Assembly: GCA_030043495.1 (NCBI GenBank) | Contig: JASHXO010000100.1 | Location: 1-5,091, forward strand | Direction of reading: 5' to 3' | Origin: Candidatus Rhabdochlamydia sp. | Lineage (GTDB): Bacteria; Chlamydiota; Chlamydiia; Chlamydiales; Rhabdochlamydiaceae | DNA length: 5,091 bases | In this document: in pieces, positions 1 to 5,091 of the stretch | How the letters are laid out: each line of letters opens with the position of its first letter | Numbering within the stretch: the first letter of the stretch is position 1 | Notes under the pieces: model-generated | Databases searched by the model: none | What the model was told of the DNA's origin: nothing | Seen by the model: only the letters and a program-made list of their open reading frames with translations | Made by a program: the position numbers and the translations under genes

Positions 1-1
1 C

Positions 2-1936
2 CTAGGAATTCAAAAATATCTCGAATCAGGGATGATCAAGGGCATTGGATCGGTCTATGCGGAGAGGATTGTCAAATGTTTTGGTTTAGACACCCTTGAA
101 ATCATCGACAAGTCCCCTGATCGGCTCTTAGAGGTGCCCGGCATTGGGGGTAAACGCGTGGAAAAGATTAAAGCTTGCTGGCAAGAGCAGCAATCGATCC
201 GTGAAGTGATGATCTTCTTGCGTGGCCATGGCGTCAGCCCCTCTTATGCTCAAAAGATCTTTAAAAATTATGGCGAAAAGAGCATTGAAAAGGTGCGCAC
301 CAACCCCTTTCAGCTCGCTAAAGAGATTCATGGAATCGGTTTTAAAACAGCCGACTCCATCGCTCAAGGCCTTGGCATCCCAACGGATTCACCCGCACGA
401 ATCGATGCCGGAATCGAACATACTTTATGGGAGCTTTCCAATGGTGGACATGTGTGTTTTCCGCTGCAAGAGCTCATTCCTGAAGTCGAAGAGATCCTTG
501 CAGTGCCAAAAGAGCTGATCGAAAAAAGAATCCAAGCTCTTGTTAAAAAACAAGATCTCGTCAAACAAAATGACATCGTTTGGGTCAAACCGCTTTTCTT
601 AACCGAGATCGGAATTGCCAGAGAACTGGCGCGATTAACCTTATCTCCTTGCCGCATCCGCTCTGTCAATGTCGAAAAAGCCCTCGAATGGGTACAGCAC
701 CAGTTGAAGATCGAGCTTGCCCATGAGCAGAAGGTCGCAGTTGGGCTAGGAGTCCAAGAGAAAGTGCTTATTGTCACTGGCGGTCCGGGAACAGGGAAAA
801 GCACGATCACTAAAGCGATCTTGGCGATTTCGGAAAAAATCACCTCGCGAATTCTTCTGGCAGCTCCGACAGGGAGGGCCGCGAAACGGATGACGGAGAT
901 CACAGGGAAAAAAGCCTCCACGATCCATAGCTTGCTGGAGATTGATTTCGCTAACGGCAAATTCAAACGCAACAAAGACAATCCGCTCTCCTGCGATCTG
1001 TTTATTGTCGATGAAGCAAGCATGATCGACACCCAGCTCATGAATCATCTGTTAAAAGCCATTCCTGCTGAAGCGCGCGTTATTTTTATTGGCGATGTCG
1101 ATCAATTGCCCAGTGTTGGGCCAGGCAATGTGCTTAAAGACCTGATCCAATCAGAAAGAATTGCTGTGGCACAGCTCAAAAAGATCTTTCGCCAAGCTGC
1201 GGGCTCACTGATTGTCACCAACGCGCATCGCATCAACCATGGTGAATTTCCCGACATTTCTTTTCATCCGCACGGAGATTTTCAATTCATTGAAGCTGAA
1301 AATCCCGAAGATGTCGTGAAAATTATCCTTGATCTCATCGCCAACCGGCTGCCAAAGTCGCATCGGTTTCACCGGTTTGACGACATACAAGTCTTATCGC
1401 CGATGAAGCGCGGCCTGATCGGCAGCGAAAATCTCAACACAATGTTGCAGCAACAGCTTAATCCATCTCCAACTCCCCTGTTTCGTTTTGGACGCTGTTT
1501 TCATGTCGGCGACAAAGTCATGCAGATCCGCAATAACTACGAAAAAGAAGTTTACAACGGCGATGTGGGAAAGATCATTGAGATCGACCTTGCCGATCAG
1601 ACTTTGAAAGTAGGCTTTGAAGGCAAAATCGTTCCGTATGATTTTATCGAGATCGATGAACTGATTTTAGCATACGCCGTCTCGATCCATAAATACCAGG
1701 GAAGTGAATGTCCTTGCGTGATCATCCCCATGCACACTTCCCATTTCAAAATGCTTTTCCGGAATTTGCTCTATACCGGCCTGACACGTGGGAAAAAACG
1801 GGTCGTTTTCGTAGGAACTAAAAAAGCGCTGGCGATCGCCATCCACAATGAAGAAGTTTTGAAGCGCCACACGGGGCTAAAACAAACGCTTTGTCAATTT
1901 TTATCGCCAAAAGCAATGAATGAACCCAAGTCTTAA
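2..1936 (+). CDS. recD2: RecD2-family ATP-dependent DNA helicase (5'-partial)
   Basis: Superfamily 1B DNA helicase of the RecD2 type, a cytosolic 5'-3' DNA-unwinding enzyme of DNA repair that acts without RecBC in species where it has been studied. The reading frame is open to the left edge, and the codons before the ATG at 32 (LGIQKYLESG) continue the family sequence, so that ATG is internal. The visible 644 residues lack roughly the first 90-100 of a protein usually over 700 long. In order come three helix-hairpin-helix motifs (about 35-73, 134-169 and 326-376) and Walker A GGPGTGKST (779-805). These are followed by Walker B/motif II DEAS (1010-1021), motif III GDVDQLPSVGPG (1091-1126), motif V SIHKYQGSE (1682-1708) and motif VI YTGLTRGKK (1772-1798). 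All catalytic motifs are intact. The HhH repeats separate it from RecBCD-type RecD. It ends with TAA 149 bp from the convergent metG. Chlamydia carries two recD paralogues; this corresponds by position to the one beside metG. Confidence 0.95.
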   Translation, partial: LGIQKYLESGMIKGIGSVYAERIVKCFGLDTLEIIDKSPDRLLEVPGIGGKRVEKIKACWQEQQSIREVMIFLRGHGVSPSYAQKIFKNYGEKSIEKVRTNPFQLAKEIHGIGFKTADSIAQGLGIPTDSPARIDAGIEHTLWELSNGGHVCFPLQELIPEVEEILAVPKELIEKRIQALVKKQDLVKQNDIVWVKPLFLTEIGIARELARLTLSPCRIRSVNVEKALEWVQHQLKIELAHEQKVAVGLGVQEKVLIVTGGPGTGKSTITKAILAISEKITSRILLAAPTGRAAKRMTEITGKKASTIHSLLEIDFANGKFKRNKDNPLSCDLFIVDEASMIDTQLMNHLLKAIPAEARVIFIGDVDQLPSVGPGNVLKDLIQSERIAVAQLKKIFRQAAGSLIVTNAHRINHGEFPDISFHPHGDFQFIEAENPEDVVKIILDLIANRLPKSHRFHRFDDIQVLSPMKRGLIGSENLNTMLQQQLNPSPTPLFRFGRCFHVGDKVMQIRNNYEKEVYNGDVGKIIEIDLADQTLKVGFEGKIVPYDFIEIDELILAYAVSIHKYQGSECPCVIIPMHTSHFKMLFRNLLYTGLTRGKKRVVFVGTKKALAIAIHNEEVLKRHTGLKQTLCQFLSPKAMNEPKS

Positions 1937-1949
1937 GGCCTGGGATTAA

Positions 1950-1980
1950 GTTGGAAGCCGAGCTTCGTTCTCAGCCCAAC
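1950..1980 (+). terminator. Candidate hairpin terminator after recD2, possibly bidirectional
   Basis: An inverted repeat starts 14 nt after the recD2 stop. The outer arms GTTGG (1950-1954) and CCAAC (1976-1980) pair perfectly. The inner arms GCCGAG (1957-1962) and CTCAGC (1970-1975) enclose a 7-nt loop, with a 2-nt bulge at 1955-1956. Read on + there is one C-A mismatch. Read on - the same position is a U-G wobble, giving 11 pairs. The + side is followed by a moderately T-rich stretch (ATTGTATTGTTT) rather than a clean U-tract. It may therefore be an imperfect terminator for recD2, a back-up for metG, or only an mRNA 3'-end structure. Confidence 0.45.
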
Positions 1981-2030
1981 ATTGTATTGTTTAAAGTAGA
2001 AGAATATGTCATATAAGATAAACCGTTTTT

Positions 2031-2057
2031 AATAAAATTATTTATATTAATAAACAA
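2031..2057 (-). terminator. Candidate AU-rich terminator of the gmk-rpoZ-metG unit
   Basis: On the - strand, about 29 nt past the metG stop, TTGTTTAT (2057-2050) pairs with ATAAATAA (2045-2038) around a TAAT loop. The stem has eight pairs including one G-U. It is followed at once by TTTTATT (2037-2031). Placement and the U-rich tail fit an intrinsic terminator, but the stem has no G-C pair and would be weak. In DNA this AT-rich, such hairpins can also arise by chance. Confidence 0.3.
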
Positions 2058-2085
2058 TAATCATAAAAGACTGAGTGAACGACGT

Positions 2086-4128
2086 TTAGCGAATTTCCGA
2101 ACCGGGCTTTGCTTTGTAAAAATGGGGCAATTCGAGGCCTTCAGGAGTGTCGGCGGCAAGGATCATACCTTGGCTTTCAATGCCCATCAGGACGGCGGGC
2201 TTGAGGTTGGCGACAACAGCGATCTGTTTGCCAATGAGCAATGTAATATCATCCATTTTTTCACCGATGCCGGCGACAATGGCGCGCCGCTCGGTGCCTA
2301 ATTCAACAGTCAGCTTGAGAAGCTTTCTGCTTTTGGGCACACGCTCGGCGTGGAGAATTTTTGCGACGCGCAAATCGAGTTTGCGCACGTCATCAATCGA
2401 GATCTGCTCTTTGTGAGCAGCAGGAGTAGAGGAAGCTTTGGCTTTCGCTGCCATTTCATTGAGTTTTTCAATCTCTTTTTGAATCACATCATCCTCGATT
2501 TTAGTAAAAAGGATTTTCGGTTCCAGAATGGCTTGTCCAGTGAGCAACATTGCTGTCGCCGCTTCATCCCATTTTTGTCTTTCGAGCACGGTTTTAAACC
2601 CAAGCATTTTCCAGACTTTTTCCGCGGTCTCAGGGATGATGGGAAAAGAGATCAAGGCGAGCACTTTCAAGCACTCCAGACAGCAGGCTATGGTATTAGC
2701 CATATCTTGATGGGTCACAGCGCTTCGGGCAGCAATCCAGGGCTTTTTAGCGTCAAAATAGACATTGCCGAGTTGCGCAAGTTCCATGACGACCTGCGAT
2801 GCACGGCGTAAACGGAAATGCGAAAAAGCTTCATCGGCTTCTTTTGCGAGCTCATGAACTTTATTTAAAAACTGTTGATCCTGTTCATGGAGATGTTTGA
2901 TCTCGGGGACTTTTCTTTCACAATTCGCGTAGGCAAAGACCAGCGTGCGATTGACCAAGTTGCCGTATTTGCCAAGAAGTTCGTTGTTGCAACGCGCCTG
3001 GAAGTCTTTCCAAGTGAATTCGGAATCCTGGTTTTCAGGAGCATTGGAAGCGATCGCATAACGGATTTGGTCTGCAGTAAATTGTTTGAAGAAGGACTCA
3101 AGGTCGATATACCAACCTTCCGACTTACTGAATTGCCGTCCTTCAAGATTATAAAATTCGTTAGCAGGAAGTTCATCGACGAGTTTGTAAGTCGTGTTCT
3201 GCCCCATGATCATCGCAGGAAAAAACACAGCATGGAACGGAATATTGTCTTTGCCGATGAACTGCACGAGTTTTGTATTAGGATCCAGCCAGTAATCTTT
3301 CCATGCATCGGGTTTGTTTTTTAACTGTGCCCATTCTTGAGTGGCGGAAATATAACCAATAGGAGCATCAAACCAAACGTAAAGAACTTTTCCTTCCGTG
3401 CCAGGGATCGGAAGTGGAACTCCCCACTCCATATCGCGAGTGATCGCACGCGGTTTAAGTTCGTTGATGTACATCTTGGCAAAATTAACAACGTTGGGCT
3501 TCCAAGATTTTTTGGAGATCCAATCGTTGAGCCTGTCTTTAAAAAGATCAAAGCGCATAAACCAATGCTTCGTGAGCTTTCGCTCTAGAGAAGAGCCGGT
3601 AAGCTTCGAACGCGGGTTGATAAGATCTGTTGCCTCATAACTGGCGCCGCATTTTTGGCATTCATCGCCGCGGGCATCGGGAAACCCACATTTGGGGCAG
3701 GTCCCAATTACGTAACGGTCGGCGAGGAACTTGTTATCTTTTTCCGAATAGAGCTGTTCCGTGACTTTTTCCTCGATATAACCATCATTTAACAAATCAA
3801 GGAAAAATTGTTGGGTCGTCTTTGTATGTCCAGGCCAAGTTGTGCGAGAATAATGATCGAAAGAAAAATTAAGCTGAGAAAAGAAGGTTTTTAAAACTTC
3901 ATTATAGTAATCAACGTGCTCCTTTGGAGTTCTGCCCGCTATTTCGGCGCTTAAAGTGATAGCAATACCGTACTCATCGGAGCCGCAAATATAGAGCACG
4001 TCACTCCCCTTTAGACGTTCATAACGTGCATAGCAATCGCCGGGAAGATAAGCGCCGGCGATATGGCCAAAATGAAGCGGTCCATTCGCGTAAGGAAGTG
4101 CAGATGTAATCAGAACCTTCGGTCGCAT
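2086..4128 (-). CDS. metG: Methionyl-tRNA synthetase with C-terminal tRNA-binding domain
   Basis: Class I aminoacyl-tRNA synthetase that joins methionine to tRNA-Met, both initiator and elongator, in the cytosol using ATP; 680 residues. The N-terminal LPYANGP-LHFGH segment holds the HIGH motif as HFGH (19-22). A zinc knuckle C144-x2-C147-x9-C157-x2-C160 lies in the connective domain. WFDAPIGYI (252-260) is a typical MetRS active-site block. The KMSKS loop reads QFSKS (332-336), with the first Lys replaced by Gln and the second (K335) kept. The helical anticodon-binding domain includes KPW (462-464), matching the Pro-Trp that reads the CAU anticodon in E. coli. After a charged, Ala-rich linker (about 548-573) comes an OB-fold Trbp111-like domain (about 575-677; DLRVAKI, IVAGIGEK), which in other MetRS mediates dimerisation and tRNA binding. 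The start lies 5 nt after the upstream stop and lacks a clear Shine-Dalgarno, suggesting translational coupling. The gene looks intact. Confidence 0.97.
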   Translation of the reverse strand: MRPKVLITSALPYANGPLHFGHIAGAYLPGDCYARYERLKGSDVLYICGSDEYGIAITLSAEIAGRTPKEHVDYYNEVLKTFFSQLNFSFDHYSRTTWPGHTKTTQQFFLDLLNDGYIEEKVTEQLYSEKDNKFLADRYVIGTCPKCGFPDARGDECQKCGASYEATDLINPRSKLTGSSLERKLTKHWFMRFDLFKDRLNDWISKKSWKPNVVNFAKMYINELKPRAITRDMEWGVPLPIPGTEGKVLYVWFDAPIGYISATQEWAQLKNKPDAWKDYWLDPNTKLVQFIGKDNIPFHAVFFPAMIMGQNTTYKLVDELPANEFYNLEGRQFSKSEGWYIDLESFFKQFTADQIRYAIASNAPENQDSEFTWKDFQARCNNELLGKYGNLVNRTLVFAYANCERKVPEIKHLHEQDQQFLNKVHELAKEADEAFSHFRLRRASQVVMELAQLGNVYFDAKKPWIAARSAVTHQDMANTIACCLECLKVLALISFPIIPETAEKVWKMLGFKTVLERQKWDEAATAMLLTGQAILEPKILFTKIEDDVIQKEIEKLNEMAAKAKASSTPAAHKEQISIDDVRKLDLRVAKILHAERVPKSRKLLKLTVELGTERRAIVAGIGEKMDDITLLIGKQIAVVANLKPAVLMGIESQGMILAADTPEGLELPHFYKAKPGSEIR

Positions 4129-4133
4129 GGAAT

Positions 4134-4373
4134 TTATACTTTTTCGGTCGTTTCTTCTTCCTCTTCTTCCATTTTCTGGAGGTCTTTGAGGTATTGCTCG
4201 CTTGGATTGCGTTTGATTTCGTTGAGCAGTTTGCCCATCGTGACTTCGTGTCCGGATTTGATATAGAAGCGCGCTAAACGAATTGCCTGATTGGCCAATT
4301 CAAAGTTGTTCTTGAACAATCCACGCAAGCTTTGATTCGTAAGCTGCTCTCTTGTCGTTGTATATTCTTTCAT
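4134..4373 (-). CDS. rpoZ: Small protein, probable RNA polymerase omega subunit
   Basis: A 79-residue acidic-tailed protein between gmk and metG. I propose it is a divergent omega subunit, which binds the beta' C-terminus and helps RNA polymerase assemble. Residues 23-35 (NFELANQAIRLAR, preceded by N22) fit the omega core: E. coli has NRFDLVLVAARRAR, so N-x-F-[DE]-L-x3-A-x-R-x-A-R is kept. VTMGKLLNEI (44-53) fits the following helix (E. coli TTVIALREI). The length suits the family, and gmk-rpoZ adjacency is conserved in E. coli and B. subtilis. The tail is a run of six Glu (69-74) then TTEKV, with no membrane segment or signal peptide. The ATG lies one nucleotide after the gmk stop and has a good AAAGGA ribosome binding site 8 nt upstream, inside the gmk end. 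The Chlamydia counterpart (CT031) was, as I recall, listed as hypothetical. That the gene is real is near certain; omega identity is inference from motif and context. Confidence 0.82.
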   Translation of the reverse strand: MKEYTTTREQLTNQSLRGLFKNNFELANQAIRLARFYIKSGHEVTMGKLLNEIKRNPSEQYLKDLQKMEEEEEETTEKV

Positions 4374-4374
4374 A

Positions 4375-4980
4375 TTATTGATCCTTTTTTTGTACGCGGT
4401 GCTCTTCGGCGATCACGATGCTCCGTAAAACGATATACGTCTGGTTTAAGTTGTCATTGACAATGTGGTAATCGTAATTTGCCATCATCTCAATTTCGGC
4501 TTTTGCCCAAGAAAGCCTTTTCTCAATCGCTTTCATATTTTCCGTCTTGCGTTTGATAAGCCGCTCTCTGAGCTCTTCAAGGGAAGGCGGGCTTAGGAAA
4601 ATATACACCGCAGAAAAATTTTTCTTCTTCAACTGCATTGCTCCCTGCGTATCGATCACCAGGAAGACATGCTTGCCCATTTCTTGCTGTTCAAGGACAT
4701 GGGCCCACGAAGTCCCATAATAATATCCAAAAACTTCGGCATATTCAAGAAAATCTCCTTGTCTGATTTTGTCCTCAAACTCTTTTTTAGAGAGGAAATA
4801 ATAATCTTTACCATCGACCTCGCCTGGGCGAGGAGGACGCGTCGTGCTGGAGATGCTCTCATAAATACAAGGAAATTCTTGAGCCAGCATCCGAACCAAG
4901 GTCGTCTTGCCTGTCCCAGCAGGAGCACTTAACACAAACACAAACCCTTTTGAAATATTTCCTAGAAGTTTTTGAGTCAT
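4375..4980 (-). CDS. gmk: Guanylate kinase
   Basis: Phosphorylates GMP (and dGMP) to GDP with ATP, an essential cytosolic step of purine nucleotide supply and nucleotide salvage. From the ATG at 4980 the protein has 201 residues, close to the family's roughly 205. The P-loop is SAPAGTGKTT (18-27), resembling E. coli SAPSGAGKSS. The GMP-binding part follows: STTRPPRPGEVDGKDY (45-60), including R48 and R51, and FLEYAEVFGYYYGT (77-90) with E79 and Y88. VIDTQGA (108-114) matches the family DxQGA segment. The lid/ATP-contact arginines R144 and R155 lie in RLIKRK and EKRL. VNDNLNQ (174-180) is the C-terminal VNDD-like motif. The frame extends upstream to a TTG at 5037 (220 residues). I chose the ATG because GGATAGG lies 9 nt before it, no Shine-Dalgarno precedes the TTG, and the ATG start gives the usual short lead into the P-loop. 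It is first in the unit, with its stop one base before the next ATG. Confidence 0.95.
   Translation of the reverse strand: MTQKLLGNISKGFVFVLSAPAGTGKTTLVRMLAQEFPCIYESISSTTRPPRPGEVDGKDYYFLSKKEFEDKIRQGDFLEYAEVFGYYYGTSWAHVLEQQEMGKHVFLVIDTQGAMQLKKKNFSAVYIFLSPPSLEELRERLIKRKTENMKAIEKRLSWAKAEIEMMANYDYHIVNDNLNQTYIVLRSIVIAEEHRVQKKDQ
4382..4387 (-). promoter_or_regulatory. Ribosome binding site of the rpoZ-like gene
   Basis: AAAGGA on the - strand lies 8 nt before the ATG at 4373. It is built from the last codons of gmk (Lys-Lys-Asp-Gln-stop), so ribosomes finishing gmk pass directly over it. This supports the chosen start and coupled translation. Confidence 0.7.
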
Positions 4981-4989
4981 CTTTATGAA

Positions 4990-4996
4990 CCTATCC
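4990..4996 (-). promoter_or_regulatory. Probable ribosome binding site of gmk
   Basis: GGATAGG on the - strand ends 9 nt before the ATG at 4980. It is a moderate purine-rich match to the anti-Shine-Dalgarno. It decides between the ATG and the upstream in-frame TTG at 5037, which has only TCTCAAAAT before it. Confidence 0.5.
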
Positions 4997-5059
4997 GCAA
5001 AGTAGAAGTGTTCGCTTTTTGAAGGATTTTTTGTCAAATTTTGAGACTGCTTGGGTGTA

Positions 5060-5087
5060 ATTAAAAGTTTTAGGCGGCCCTTCTAAA
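5060..5087 (-). promoter_or_regulatory. Weak sigma-70-like promoter candidate for gmk
   Basis: On the - strand TTTAGA (5087-5082) and TTTAAT (5065-5060) are separated by 16 bp. They match the -35 consensus at 4 of 6 and the -10 at 5 of 6. The placement would give a leader of about 70-75 nt before gmk. The signal is weak, and gmk may instead be transcribed from further upstream with ribosomal or rnhB-type neighbours, as gene order in Chlamydia would allow. Apart from this and the ribosome binding site I see nothing firm in 4981-5091. Confidence 0.2.
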
Positions 5088-5091
5088 GCTT

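Noticed and set aside
1..11. AvrII (CCTAGG) and EcoRI (GAATTC) sites at the left end, and a HindIII site (AAGCTT) at the right end, suggesting cloning junctions
   Set aside because: The left-edge codons read LGIQKYLESG in frame and fit RecD2, so this is native sequence. Six-base palindromes at window ends can occur by chance.
364..1041. A 225-codon open frame on the - strand inside recD2
   Set aside because: It is antisense to the conserved helicase core. Its translation is Ser/Arg/Pro-rich with no recognisable motif, and it lies wholly within a gene with intact family motifs.
1932..1950. CTTAA...TTAAG inverted repeat across the recD2 stop
   Set aside because: It has only five mostly A-T pairs, and it competes with the stronger hairpin starting at 1950.
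2350..3324. Open frames of 149-153 codons on the + strand opposite metG
   Set aside because: They are antisense shadows of the MetRS coding sequence, with no ribosome binding sites or recognisable domains.
4991..5089. A 32-codon - strand frame open to the right edge (ending TLLLCG)
   Set aside because: It has no start codon in the window and no recognised family, and it runs almost into the gmk ribosome binding site. It may be chance; flanking sequence is needed.
1..5091. A hidden defence system, mobile element or CRISPR array
   Set aside because: Nearly every base is accounted for by four housekeeping genes. There are no direct repeats, transposase, integrase or toxin-antitoxin-like genes. 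The small gene between gmk and metG is best explained as omega.

Overview
This window is an ordinary housekeeping segment, most likely from a member of the phylum Chlamydiota. It holds a RecD2-type DNA helicase on the + strand. Convergent to it, on the - strand, is a compact three-gene unit read in the order gmk, rpoZ-like small gene, metG. I recall the same set and order from Chlamydia trachomatis (CT030 gmk, CT031 small protein, CT032 metG, CT033 recD). The 680-residue MetRS carries a C-terminal tRNA-binding domain that I recall as absent from the roughly 550-residue Chlamydia enzymes. This points to an environmental (Parachlamydia/Waddlia-like) lineage rather than to Chlamydia itself. That placement is inference from memory and was not searched.

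Layout: positions 2-1936 (+) encode recD2, cut off at the left edge. Positions 1937-2085 are an AT-rich convergent intergenic region with two candidate terminator hairpins. Positions 2086-4128 (-) encode metG. Positions 4134-4373 (-) encode a 79-residue protein that looks like a divergent RNA polymerase omega subunit. Positions 4375-4980 (-) encode guanylate kinase. Positions 4981-5091 are the gmk upstream region, with a plausible ribosome binding site, a weak promoter-like pair and perhaps the last codons of an upstream gene.

The - strand genes are separated by 1 and 5 nt, so they are almost certainly co-transcribed and probably translationally coupled. Together they supply GDP synthesis (Gmk), an RNA polymerase accessory subunit (omega) and charged tRNA-Met (MetRS). 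The gmk-rpoZ pairing is also conserved in distant bacteria such as E. coli and B. subtilis.

I see no rRNA, tRNA, CRISPR array, insertion sequence, phage gene or defence system. I do not think the window contains a new biological system. The observation most worth following up is the identity of the 79-residue protein as omega.
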